Assembly: GCA_025506515.1 (NCBI GenBank)
Contig: CM046453.1
Location: 33,967,190-34,031,189, forward strand
DNA from: Flaveria trinervia
Taxonomy: Eukaryota; Streptophyta; Magnoliopsida; Asterales; Asteraceae
Reading direction: 5' to 3'
Length of the DNA: 64,000 nucleotides
A program made the translations under genes and the position numbers. The notes beneath the pieces are model-generated. The model was given only the letters and a program-made list of their open reading frames with translations, did no database searches and was not told the DNA's origin. This document shows, one piece after another, positions 45,431 to 57,120 of this stretch. Positions within the stretch are counted from its first letter, which is position 1, and each line of letters opens with the position of its first letter.

Positions 45431-48245
45431 TTAGTTTAGGTTAGGAACCCAAGCCTTTACTGGCTTAGGTTTTCCAGAGGCATCACACATCATAAATTGA
45501 ACCCATTGACCCTTAGAGGGTGAGGGTAGCCAAGGTTCCTTCTTGTCATCATCATCCGACACAAAGGTTGACTTCTCTTTCCATAAGCCAGATTTGTGCA
45601 ATGCCTGTTTGTAATACACAGTCGACTGGCTAACGGGTTGAACTTTATGTGCACTAGTTCTTCTAGGTGGAGTTAAAGAACTCCTCTTAAAAGACCTAGG
45701 TTTTGAGTCCTGAAGTTCAATCTTTTTCCTAGGTGTCTCATAATAAAGACAATAGGAAGCAATGTGTCCACATTCTCCACAGTTGTAGCATGACCTGCTA
45801 TCAACTTGATGATTAAACTTTCTTTGTGGAGACGTGTGTGACACTCTAGTAATATCACTTACTTTAGATTTTGACTCTAGTTCTTTTGATGTTTTTTCTT
45901 GTTTAACAGAGTTAACTGTTTTAACATGTTTAATATCTTTTTCCTTTTGGTTAACTGGTTTTTGACTATTTGAAGTCCTTTTAGGTCTGATTTGACTATG
46001 TTTGACCCTGACTTTAAGTTAACCTTTTTAAACTCTTTTTCCATATTAACACAAGGCAATTTACCCTTTGCCTTTGAAGTGGCCTCCTTTTGTTTATTTC
46101 CAGATTCAATGGTTGAACATGAGGAATCTGGATCACTAACAAGAGGAGTATACACCACATGATCCTTGATGGGATTGTCATTTACAGGTCTACTCTTAGT
46201 GTTCATCAAGGTCTCCGGTGGTGGTGGAACCACTTTGTAACCCAAATCCTCCCCATTGTTTCTTTCTCACACTAAGTGTTGGACTATATGTGATGAACTT
46301 GTCCAACTGTGCAGTTTCTGTTTTAATGAGTTTACTTCTACTTCTATAACTGCCATTTGCTTCTTAGTGTCTTATAGGGAGTTTAGATAGTACCTAATGT
46401 CATTAGCTTGGTTAAATGCAACTACTTCGGTTTCCCTAAGCTGTTTAGTCAAAAGGTCTATCTTTTCTTTGTAACTATGCTCATTTTGTTTTAATACTCT
46501 ATTCGCCTCAGTGCACAGTTGTAAATCATTTACCAAGTTATCATTATGATCTAATAATCTAGCAAATTTCTCATCTATGCTATTTCTAAATGTATTACAC
46601 TACGAACAAGCATGATTATTAAACTTTTGGTCAGTGGTACTTACCTGAGTTGGTTCAAAAGAGTTAGCCATCAACGCAGCATCAGATGTCTCTGGTTCTG
46701 GTGATTCTGTCTTTTTTGTCCTTGCTTTGGTAGTCTCCTCTTTAGGCTTGTAGCTGACTTCAGTTGCAGTTGTCTCATCAATATTAGACATCGCTATATC
46801 AACTGCTAGATCTCCTTCACTCGCAGAATCATCATCAAGTCTTCTACACTTGCAATGTTTGATTCCCCTGGAGAGACAAACCTAAAGCTCTAGTCCTGTC
46901 CTTCATCATCATGAGCAGTCAAGGCTTTTGGATCCTTGCTTGATGAAGTAGAACTAGTAGCTTGCTTGTCTTGACGAGTGAAGGACGAGAATGGGTTCCC
47001 GTTACCCGTCTTCTTTGGCTTAACACATTCTCTCTTGAAGTGCCCCTTCTCTCCACAGTTAAAGCAGGTCACTTTGCTCTTGTAAAAGCCAAATGTGGTA
47101 TCCTTAGTAGCTACCAAGTTCTGTCCGCTCTTTTTCACAAACTTCTTTGCCCTCCGGACAGCACTAGCTAAGGCCCACATTATGTCCATTCTCTCCAGCT
47201 CCATTTCGTCCACCTGCTCGTAGTCCTCGTCTGACAGATGGCAGTTTCCAATTTTCCCAGCAACAAATCCATCATAAGAATGAACCACTGCAGCCAAAAG
47301 ATCCATGTGTTCTCGAGCTACTTCTACAGTCACATTACCGAGGTTCTCGGTCTTAAGTCTAGTAGCATTTGTTTCAGATCCAATATGTTGGATACAAGAA
47401 AACCCCGACGTGTCTGATCCTGAAGGAGAAGCATGTGAAGGGCCCGATGAGCTAGACACAAATGCAGTCCGGAGAGGTGCTCCAGATGTCTTAACTTGAG
47501 GCGTGGCATTGTACAAAGCTGGATTCTGAGTATACGAAGACTTCTGAGCTCTGTACTTCATTCTAAGTGCTTCTTCTCGTAGCTTTAGAATGAAGTCATT
47601 TATATCCAGCTTTTTCAGCATTCCATTCTGTCTCAGGTTAGACACGAATGAAGCCCACTTTTCCGGCAATCCGTCTGCAAAGTTAGTAACTTTCTCTTCC
47701 ATGGTAGTAGCCACCCCATGTGTATGCAGTTCACTCATCGGATGGTAGAATCTGTCAATAACATCGTCCAAACTCTAGTTTCCCATCGATGAGAAGTTAT
47801 CGAATTCCTTCTTTAACTCCTTAGCCTTGATTGCCTTCAATGAAGCATTCCCGTCGTACCTCTTTTCCAGCTCATCCCATAGTTTCTTGTACTGCTTATT
47901 CTCTGAGTACCGGTGGAAAATGTCTTTAGGGATAGACTGTGTAATCAATGCATAAACCATCTTCTCTGCATTATATTTAACTTTCTGCGCGTCTGTCATC
48001 CCTCCTAAGGTTAGCTTTACTCCATCGGCTCCTACCGGCGTACTATACCCAATCTCGATAGCTTCCCACAGATTCGGATCCACTCCATTGAGGTAGATCT
48101 CAAAACGTTGTTTCCAATGGGGAAACTCATCTAACGTTAAGAGCTTCGGTGGTTTATTATGATTACCCACCTCACTCTCAAGTAACAGCAGATTCTGGAT
48201 CCTAGAGTCCTTCCCAGCAGTAAAGGCTGACATTTGATCTTCCAT
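45431..48245 (-). pseudogene. gag: Copia A2 gag (long, two zinc knuckles, few breaks)
   Basis: It starts MEDQMSAFTAGKDSRIQNL at 48245, the first ATG after the leader array. The Gag core (FPHWKQRFEIYLNGVDPNLWEAIE, QSIPKDIFHRYSENKQYKKLWDELE) is followed by one stop at 47775, and then 293 open codons with knuckle 1 (CFNCGEKGHFKREC, about 47035-47076). A stop at 46890 stands where the A1 copy has Trp (HDW). Further frames carry a coil-prone middle, VVPPPPETLMNTK (about 46200-46240) and knuckle 2 (CYNCGECGHIASYC, about 45748-45790). Both knuckles keep all four ligands, unlike A1. Confidence 0.88.
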
Positions 48246-48284
48246 GGCGAATAACTTTAAGTCTACTAAGACAAACTGTCAACT

Positions 48285-48515
48285 GGTGTGACTGAAGGAT
48301 GCGATTGGGCTATCCGTCTGAATGAACTGAGCGAATGGTTCAATCGTGTGCCTGGACTAAGCGATTGGTTCAGTCGTGCGAATGAAGCTGATGCATATGT
48401 ACATTGTGAACGAGTGGTTCAATCGTACGAATAGAGATACGACTAGGTCCAATCACGCGTCTGAGCAATGCGAATGAGGGCCAATCGTGCGAATGGCTCA
48501 ATCGTGCGACTGAAG
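48285..48515 (-). promoter_or_regulatory. Copia A2 leader palindromic word array
   Basis: Repeated sites such as CAATCGTGCGAATG, CAGTCGTGCGAATG and CAATCGTGCGACTG lie just upstream of the gag ATG in the minus direction. They are equivalent to A1 16485-16765. 48516-48724 is plain leader. Confidence 0.72.
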
Positions 48516-48724
48516 CTGCTGTTTTGTGAAAATTTCTAGGTTAAACGTGTTTTAGCCATAAAAATTCGAAATTTCGCAAGGTGTAATCGCCTAAGTCCGT
48601 AGAAACCAAACTTTGATGAGCAGGGAACGTCCAAGATCAATTTTGACACAAAAGATTGCGTTTTTAGTGCAAAACCACCAAGTTTTTATCAATCTTGATT
48701 GAATCACACGTAATCAAGAGCCAA

Positions 48725-48737
48725 GGCTCTAATACCA
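48725..48737 (-). other. Copia A2 primer binding site
   Basis: The minus strand reads TGGTATTAGAGCC, two bases after the LTR end; one base differs from the common initiator tRNA-Met complement. Confidence 0.9.
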
Positions 48738-48739
48738 CT

Positions 48740-49472
48740 TGTTGGGACCGGGTATTTGCACGAAATACCTAGTGATTAGCGTGTAAACCAGATCAAATAG
48801 TGCGGAATCCTATTTGATTGGCGATCCAATCAGTGAGAACACACGAAGAATCAATAAAGAATTGAAACTAAAATTAGAAATCAATTGGAAATCCATCTAA
48901 TGTGTTCTATGAACTTGGAGAACGAATTGGAAAACTTCTGGACTGCTAGGGTACGTCTGGAATCATAAGAGAATGAATGACCCCTTTTTTCACGAATTGG
49001 GTTGTATTTATAGGTTAGTATTGTTCATTCATGCGACTGAACCATTAGTATGGTTCAGTCGTGCGATTGAACCATGCGGTTGATTCATCCGCACGACTGA
49101 GCGTTCAGTCATGCGACTGAGCCAATCTTATGTTACAATCATACGACTGATTCAGTCTCCTAGTTCAGTCGTGCGACTGAGTCATTCGTATGAAGTTATT
49201 CATGCATATGGTCCATTCGCATGGGCCATTCGCATGAGAACTTCATTTTGTTAAGTTTGAATGTATTAATTAATATAACATTATGTGTAACAATTCAAAC
49301 AACCACAAACCTAATTAACCAATTCAACACCAACTCATTAATGAAACATTAAACATTATAAATAACAAACAAAGAATATCATTTCATTAATCATTCCAAG
49401 CATTACCTCAGAATCAGACAAACAAGATCTATTACATTCATATCATGATCTAGGGACATACATGTATCAACA
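48740..49472 (-). repeat. Copia A2 5' LTR
   Basis: 733 bp with plus-strand ends TGTTGGG and ATCAACA. Words fill about 49025-49235. In the transcription direction they stop just before a TATAAATA box (49005-49012). Confidence 0.92.
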
Positions 49473-49477
49473 CTCTT
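49473..49477. repeat. Target site duplication of copia A2, right
   Basis: CTCTT, matching 42326-42330. Confidence 0.93.
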
Positions 49478-52317
49478 CCAAGAAATTTCTCCTCCATTCA
49501 AGATGAAAATGGAACCCGATTGTGATCGTGAATCACCCCGGTCAGTTTGGAAACTTGCATCCGGGTAACCCTTTACTACAAGTTCTTCCTCACCAGATCC
49601 ATAGATTAGGAACATATCTTTGGTCTTCCTTAGGTACTTAAGTATGTTCATAAAAACCATCCAATAATTGTTTCCAGTATTTTATTGGTATCGGCTTGTC
49701 ACGCTCAAAGCGCATGACACGTCCGGCCTAGTGCATATCATTGCATACATGATGGATCCTATAGGAGACGCATACCGGATTCCCATTATTTTATCTTGCT
49801 CATCCTTTGAGCTTGGACATTGAGTCTTACTCAATATCGTTCTCTTTTGAATAGGTACGGTACCTTTCTTAGAGTTTTTCATCTTGAACCTTTTCAAGAT
49901 CTTGTCAATGTATGCACTTTGATTTAAACCTATCAACCATCTTGATCTATCCCTATAGATCTTTATTCCCAAAATATAGCGGGCTTCACCAAGATCCTTA
50001 TTGGAAACAACTTCCATGCCAGGCTTTTACACCCTCCAAGGTTGGAATGTCAATTCCAAATAGTAAAATGCCATTGACATACAATACTAGGAAAGTGATG
50101 ATGCTCCCACTAGCTTTCTTATATACACATGCTTCATTAGCAATTTTGATTAACCCAAATTTGATTATTTCTTCATCAAAATGGTGATTCCAACTTCGTG
50201 ATGGTTGCTTTAATCCATTGATTGATTTCTTTAACTTGCATATTTTGTTAGGATGTTTTTGATTGACAAAACCTTCAGGCTGAGCCATATAGACATCTTC
50301 CTCAAGATATCCATTTAGAAAAGCGGTTTTGACATCCATTTGCCAAATCTCATAATCATAATGAGCATGTATGGCAAATAATATCATAACAGACTTTAGC
50401 ATTGCAACCTGTGAGAAAGTCTCATTATAATCAACCCCTTGAGTTTGAGTGAAACCTTTTGCTATAAGTCTAGCTTGATAAGTATCCAAGTTTCCATGCA
50501 TATCGGTTTTCTTATTGAAAACCCACTTACTTCCGACAATCATGGAGTTAAGAAGTGGTTCAACCAAGTCCTATACTTGGTTGTCATACATGGATTGCAT
50601 CTCAACGTTCATGGCTTCAAGCCATTTGTCACTTTCCAAATTGGACATTGCATCACGATAGGTGGTTGGTTCGTCAGATTCTTCAACATAGCATTCATTT
50701 ACGAAAAATCCATATTTTTCAGGTGGATTACTAATTCTACCAGATCTGCGAACGTTTTGTGTATATTGACCACCACTTGATCATTCTCAACATCCTCATG
50801 TAGAGTGCTAGTGTCAACCAAACGTGTATCGGTTTATGGTTCTTGATCCTCCTCAAGATCCACAGTTCTACTCCTAGTTCCTTCCGTAAGGAACTTAGCT
50901 TCTAAGAACTCAGCCTTCTTGGCAACAAACTCCTTTTGTGCTAATGGATCATAAAAATAATATCCCATAAAATCTCTAGGATATCCAATGAAGATACACT
51001 TAGTGGAATGGCTTTCTAACTTGTTTGAGGTGGGAGTCTTAACATAAGCCTCACAACCCCGTACATTTAAATATGATGGTGATGGAACCCTTCCATGCCA
51101 TATTTCAAAAGGTGTCATTTCCACTATCTTGGTTGGAGCCATATTCAAGATACTGGCCGTAGAGAGCAAAGCGAAACCCCAAAATGATAGAGGCAATGAT
51201 CTTCTAGCCATCATAGATTAAACCATATCCAATAGAGTTTGATTTCTCCTATCAGACACACCATTGTTTTGTGGTGTTCCAGGTGGAGATAGTTGTGAGA
51301 CAATACCACAACTTCTAAGATGATACCTAAAAGCATAACTTAGGTATTCACCTCCTCTATCGGTGCAGAGAATTTGTATTTTCTTGTTGAGTTGATTTTC
51401 TACTTCATTTTGGAAGATTTTGAACATTTCAAAAGCTTCATCTTTGTGTCTTAATAAGTACACATAACCATATCGACTATAGTTGTCGATAAAGGTAATG
51501 AAGTATCTTTCATGGTACCTAGTTATTTGCTTAAAAGGACCACATACATCCAAATGTATGATGCCCAATAAATCATTTTCCCTTTCGGATTTGCCACTAA
51601 ACGGTACCTTAGTCATTTTTCCTTGTAAACAAGATTCACATACATCAAATGAATCATATTCACTTGCTTTTAAAAGACCATTCTTTTGAAGTGTTTGTAT
51701 GCCCTTCTTATTTATATGACCAAGACAGCAATGCCAAAGATAGGTATCACTCAAATCCAATTTGAGTTTCTTAGTGGTGGTTTGGTACAATGAGCTATCA
51801 TATAATGTGTTTTCACGAACCAATTCATAAATACCATTAATAGGAATAGCTTTAAAATAAAATATGCCATTTGAAGAAACATGAATTTCATTTTCAATAA
51901 ATGTTAAAACATAACCATATTGTCTTAATTGGGCAACAGAAATAATGTTTCTAGTCAAACTAGAAGCATACAAAATATTGTTCAAAATTGCTTCTAAACC
52001 ATTTGGATGCTTCAAGTGTAGTCCCCCCGACCTTCAACTTGCACTTTTGCCCCATTTCGTATGTAGAGGCTAACATCCCCTTTCATGCACTCCTCACTTC
52101 TTTTGAACCCCTGCAATATGTTGCAAATGTGAGTTCTACATCCGGTATCCAATACCCATCTGTTAGAGGATATTAAATTTAGATCAATATGAATCATGAA
52201 AATTGTACCTGAGGTTTGCCCGACATCCCTTAGCTTGCAACTCTTTGAGATGGACTGGGCAATTTCTTGCCAAATGTCCAATCTCCCCACACTAAAACAT
52301 TGGGTCATTCGAAGCAA
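49478..52317 (-). pseudogene. pol: Copia E pol, 5' part (protease, integrase, RT, start of RNase H)
   Basis: Minus-strand order: protease WVLDTGCRTHICN (about 52115-52155); an open integrase stretch 52015-51218 with zinc ligands WHCCLGHIN and CESCLQGK, Asp in LDVCGP and Asp in CTDRGGEY, but the catalytic Glu in NGVSERRN is Asp (codon at 51251-51253); integrase C-terminal region 51214-50834; RT 50640-49690 with FNKKTD, DVKTAFLNG and YVNG instead of YVDD (about 50068-50081), so both catalytic aspartates are lost; RNase H DASFQTDRGDSRSQSGSIF up to ISWK at 49478. Frameshifts occur near 50830, 50570, 50000 and 49670. Confidence 0.9.
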
Positions 52318-53104
52318 CCTTTTGCTTCTTCTCCGTTGGTTTTGGTGGTGGCGCTCTTACCACTCCCTTTCCCTTTCCCCTAACGTGCCTCTTACCCTTG
52401 TCAACATTTGCCTTGGGTGCGGGGTGAGGCCTCTTCTTGTTCCCACCTTCATTGATGGTGAGAACAGGTAAAATCCTTTTACGCATGGCAGCCTCAGCAT
52501 TTTGAGGATAGAATGAAGCTCACTTGTGTTCTTATCCCACCCGTTCATATTATAATTCATGACAAAGTTGTCAAAATGTTTTGACAAAGAGTTGAGGATC
52601 AAATTCATAGCCAACTCTTTTGAGACGGGACAATTCAGCCTCTTGAGGTGGTTGATGTGGCTTTTCATGTTAAGTACATAAGATGAAATAGATTGGGTGT
52701 CATCCTCACGACACGCATGGAGTGCTAGAACCGTTTTGAAGCGTGCTACCCTTGTTTGTTGTTGGAACGTTTCCTTCAACTGGTTATCATGTCATATCCT
52801 CCATGATGTTCATACTCCTTTTAGAGATCCGAAGTCATACTTGCCAACATGAGGCAAGACACTTGGACCGAGTCCTCAGTGTATTTCACCCAATTTTTGT
52901 AGGCCTCTTCATCCTCCTCATTTGGTTGATCGGGAATCGATCGTCTAAAATACATGCTTGTTTCTCTTGCTTCAGAACAATTCTCAAGTTTCGAAACCAA
53001 TCAATAAAGTTATTATGGTTTAGACATTCCTTTTGGAGAATGGTCCTTAGTGATAGTGAGTGAGCAGACGAGATTTCATTATTTTCATTGTTGTTGGTGG
53101 CCAT
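52292..53104 (-). pseudogene. gag: Copia E gag (degenerate)
   Basis: MATNNNENNEISS at 53104 starts a typical short copia Gag: SLRTILQKECLNHNNFIDWFRNLRIVLKQEKQ. After a frameshifted, stop-containing part (52885-52780) it resumes at 52779 (ISSYVLNMKSHINHLKRL, PVSKELAMNLILNSL, NMNGWDKNTSELHSIL). It then gives a basic tail and a frameshifted CCHC knuckle (C-x-CGEIGHLARNC-like, about 52250-52295). This is about the normal length for the family. Confidence 0.82.
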
Positions 53105-54063
53105 CTACAAAATTTAAGAAAGTTCAATTTTATTATTTTCGATATAGTCATATTTCAATAACTAAAGCCCCTTTTAAATGTCTTACACAATTTTAAAATT
53201 CTAGAATCTAAAGTTACATTTAAATAGTGGTTAGGTGACCTTTATCCCATTATTTAAATTAAAAAGGTAGTCAACGTTTTGACAATTGCAACCCATTGCA
53301 ACTTCTAGAGGTATGGGATTGACTTTAAAATATCGTATGTATAGTCGGCATGTTTATCCCATCAACACCTTTGTAAACCGTATTGTAGGTGATCCATTTA
53401 ACATGGTTTGCAAATCAAGTTACCCTACTTGCACACACATGTGAGTTTTCCAACATAAGTGGTTAGGTGACCTTTATCCCACAAATATCGTATCTCCACC
53501 TCAAATCACAAGTTCCCTCAAAATGGTTAGGTGACCTTTATCCCATTAAGAGTTTCCAAGTGACTCAAGTGTTGTGCAAAAGGATGATGTTAAACTTATT
53601 TATAAAAGAAACTTTAAGTTTTGATAATCATTGTTTAGAAAACTCTATGTACCTTATATTTCCATGGTTTCAAATACAAGATACCCTATGGTTCACTTTT
53701 TAATAAAACCCCTTTTATTAAAATCATTAATCCTATTAATAACCTTTTATTAACCACTTAATGATCAAGAACCATCAATTTTCAACTTGTTAAGTTTGTT
53801 AATGAGTTTGTTATGCATATCCAAATATCAACCAAAAATCATACAACAAACAACCAAACAAGCATAATCATTCAAACATAAGTGCATAACCATAGCCACT
53901 AAGTTGATCACACTTGTTTGCCATCACAAGTGTTGTCATAAGGTCTTTCTTAAGGGTTAATGACACATTAAAAGGTGTCCATGAACTCCTACTTGAATCC
54001 ACCTCCAAATGCTTCAAGTGTCCATGTATTTTGTGTCCTTCTTTGGGTCTTCATCTTGTGCAT
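53105..54063 (-). other. Copia E leader with a repeated 21-bp motif
   Basis: Untranslated sequence upstream of gag. GGTTAGGTGACCTTTATCCCA occurs at 53229, 53461 and 53525 (plus-strand view), with a shorter relative near 53390. No primer site or LTR is visible before A3 begins, so the leader is truncated. 53550-54063 shows no other structure. Confidence 0.65.
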
Positions 54064-54118
54064 CTTCTTTTACAAAATCATATCCTAATGTCTTTCATGC
54101 ACCCTGCCAAAGAAGACT

Positions 54119-56343
54119 CAAGAGGGAAAATTCAGTGAGAAGGTTGATGAAGGGATCTTTCTAGGATACAACATACCGAACAAGAGAATTTACAACAATT
54201 TAACAGGCCAAGTAGAGGTGTGGTGTAATGTTGATGTTGAGAGATATATCACACCACCTGCTGGGAAGGGGCCTGCCTACTTCTTCGACTATGATGGATA
54301 CTTCAAGACCTTCCACATACCTCTTCCCGCTTCAGAAGACGAGTTGGCAAACAAGATGATGTACGATGTTTTGAAAACACCATCTCAAGATTCAACAAGT
54401 CATGATACTACCAACTCAGGGGGAGCAGTTGATGCGAGTGATTCTTCCTCTAATGAAGACAATGAAGAAAATGATCAGATCAACCAGGATGTACAGGTTC
54501 CGACTTACACAAGTTCACCAGCACCAGCAAGTGATACTTCAGAATCATTAGAACCTCAGACTCCTACTGCCTCCGACCTAGAACCAAATACTCATATTCT
54601 TGACTCTGAGGTGGTTCTTCCAACAACTCCTAGATCACGTCTAATTGTCTGTCATCCATCGGATAATATCATAGGAGATGTGAGATCAGGGGTTCAAACT
54701 AGAAATCAGCTATACTCAGTTGATTATGCCTCCGTGATGGAAAAAGGATACCTTCACGACAATGCATACCGATGCTTTGTGTCTCAGTTTGAACCAAAGT
54801 ATGTAAGTGAAGCACTAAATGATGAGGCTTGGGTTAGTGCCATGCAAGAAGAACTTCTTCAGTTTAAGAAGTTAGGTATATGGACACTAGTCGGTAGACC
54901 TAAAGGTGCTAAACTAATTGGCACCAAATGGGTCTTGAAATGCAAGAAATATTATTAAGGGGTGATTATCAGAAACAAGGCTCGGCTTGTAGTTCAGGGT
55001 TTTTGACAAGTTGAAGGTATTGACTACAACGAAGTATTTGCACCAGTGGCAATGATGGAAGCCATCCGCATCTTTCTTGCCTATGCATCTTATATGAAAG
55101 TCAAAGTTTATCAACTTGATGTGAAGAGTGCATTCCTTCATGGTGAGATCAGAGAAACAGTGTATGTCAGTCAACCCGAGGGATTTGAGGATCCATATCA
55201 TCGGGATAGAGTCTACAAACTCGACAAGGCTCTATACGGGCTTTATCAAGCTCCAAGGGCTTGGTATGAGAAACTTTCAACTGATCTTGTGAAACATGGA
55301 TTTCGCAAGGAGTCATTGATTGCACACTGTTTATCAAAGAAAAAGATGGAGATCTACTTCTAGTACAGATCTATGTAGATGACATAATCTTCGGTTCAAA
55401 GAACGAAGAATTATGCAAAGAATTCAAAGTAGTTATGAAGGCGGAGTTTGAGATGAGTGCCATGGGGGAGATGAAGTTCTTTCTCCGGTTACAGGTGGAT
55501 CAGACACCAAATGGAATCTTCTTACATCAGACCAAGTATGTAGGGGATATTCTCAATCGGTTTGACATGGAGAATGCCTCCAAAGCTGGCACTCCACTCG
55601 CTACAAACCATCATGTAGCTCCCGATGAGAACGGTGATCTGGTAGATGCCACTATGTACCGAGGGATGATTGGATCTCTCATGTATCTCACTGCCTTAAG
55701 ACCAGATATCATGTATGCTAGACGTTTATGCTCACGATCTCAGGCAAAGCCTAAGGTGAATCATCTAATTGGGGTCAAAAGGATATTTTGGTATCTAAAG
55801 GGCACACCCACACTTGGGTTATGGTATCCTCATGATGATGACTTTGAACTTATAGCGTATAGTGACTCGGATTACGGCGGATGCAAGATGAACTACAAGT
55901 CTACATGAGCAGGGTGTCAGTTCTTTGGGAGAAGATTAGTAACCTGGCATTGTAAGAAGCAGACCTCGGTTGCTTTGTCAACCTGTGAAGCCGAATACGT
56001 TGCTGCTGCAAGCTGTTGTTCCCAAATCATATGGATTCAACAGCAAATGCAGGATTACGGTTTGCATTTCAGTTCCACTCCTATATTTGTTGATAACTCT
56101 GTTGCGATTGCAGTCACTAAGAACCCGGTCCAACATTCTAAGACCAAACACATCGGAATCAAATATCACTTCATACGTGACTGTTTTGAAAAGAATTTAA
56201 TCGATGTGATAAAAGTAAACATTGATTTTCAACGCGCTGACCTCTATACAAAGGCTTTTGACAAACCACGTTTTCTATATCCATTAGAGGTCAATGGCGT
56301 TAAAAAGAAAGGTCAGGTCATTCCTGAAGATGACCATGTATAG
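54119..56343 (+). pseudogene. pol: Copia A3 pol 3' part, copy 1
   Basis: Integrase C-terminus, linker (Ser/Thr/Glu-rich), RT and RNase H. 54119-54955 is open. A TAA at 54956 stands where relatives have Gln (KKDDQGVI), and a TGA near 55004 where relatives have Arg (GFRQVEG). DVKSAFLHGEI and LYQAPRAWY are intact. A frameshift near 55340-55370 precedes YVDDIIFGS (about 55373-55400). RNase H continues (SDSDYGG, a TGA at 55906, STCEAEYVAAASCC, HSKTKHIGIKYHF) to the stop at 56343. The catalytic residues of RT are present. Confidence 0.9.
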
Positions 56344-56506
56344 TCCGATACGTCGTGTCTAGTTTCTTTTAAAAAAATTAAATTTTAGTGTTATTTAAGT
56401 TTAATTCTCTTGGTTTTTGTTAAATGTTAGTTCGTTAATTACACTTAGTGTCTTTTCTTGCTCATTAAAATCCTAAAATGCAAATCCTTAGAGGTTTTAG
56501 TATTTT

Positions 56507-56515
56507 AGGGGGAGA
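56507..56515 (+). other. Internal polypurine tract, A3 copy 1
   Basis: AGGGGGAGA lies 165 bases after the pol stop, followed by A-rich spacer. The same tract occurs in copia D at 18931. The rest of 56344-57065 is AT-rich spacer with several GTAGACC/CTAGACC words (56750-56820). Confidence 0.55.
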
Positions 56516-57120
56516 ATAGGTATGAGAAAAAAAACGAGGGAAAAGGAGAGGCAAGCCGATAATAAATAAGATCGTACGTGTGATACCGATTTAATGTGTG
56601 GAATATGATAGTACACAGGTAGAAACCATTTGGGACTTTAAAATATCAAAATTGAAAAAGATGCAAAGTTCAACTATAAGTCTGTGTAGTCTCAGCAATA
56701 TAAAAGGAAATATGATAGTTAAGCTAGCTACTACTAAGGTAACACAAAAAAGTAGACCTATAGGTTGCTAGACCACAGTTGATAGGTCGGTAGATTCAAC
56801 ACAATAGATGACTAGACCTTTTGGTGATCTCAAGATTAAACTAAAATGTTTGGCTAGCTATGGGTAACACCTTATCCATGGTTAACACAATCAACAAGAT
56901 TCCAATAAGGGGTGATGAGCAAAATAAACGCCACAAAAGTGTGCGTAAGACCAAAGCATGAGCAAAAACACATGAAAAATGCAAATACAATCAAACTGAT
57001 AACCTAGGTTGTTTGTGCTAAAAGAAGAAAAATTGCTCAAACAAGAAGATACATTATGTGCCTCTCTTCTTTTACAAAATCATATCCTAATGTCTTTCAT
57101 GCACCCTGCCAAAGAAGACT

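Larger units (their letters stand above)
42331..49472 (-). mobile_element. Copia A2: nested copia A copy with internal deletion
   Basis: A 7,142-bp element with a perfect 5-bp target duplication, inserted into copia E RNase H. It has a 5' LTR, primer site, word-rich leader, gag and pol up to mid-RT. The rest of pol, the spacer, ORF3 and the first few bases of the 3' LTR are deleted at about 43077. Insertion came after E and the deletion came after insertion, since both target duplications remain. Confidence 0.93.
40264..54063 (-). mobile_element. Copia E, minus-strand element split by nested copia A2
   Basis: In minus-strand order: leader (54063-53105), gag, protease, integrase, RT and the first half of RNase H (down to 49478); then, beyond A2, the rest of RNase H (42330-41960), spacer, purine tract and 3' LTR. 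The Gag (SLRTILQKECLNHNNFIDWFRNLRIVLKQE) and short copia layout differ from the A-C families. No ORF3 is present. The 5' LTR is missing: no primer site is visible before A3 begins at 54064. Confidence 0.85.
54064..57065 (+). repeat. Tandem duplication, copy 1 (about 3.0 kb)
   Basis: Spans integrase C-terminus to post-pol spacer. It is nearly identical to 57066-60066, with roughly fifteen scattered substitutions and a one-base indel by eye (offset 3002, falling to 3001 after about 59423). The exact edge is uncertain by 2-3 bases because TCT is shared at the junction. Confidence 0.93.
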
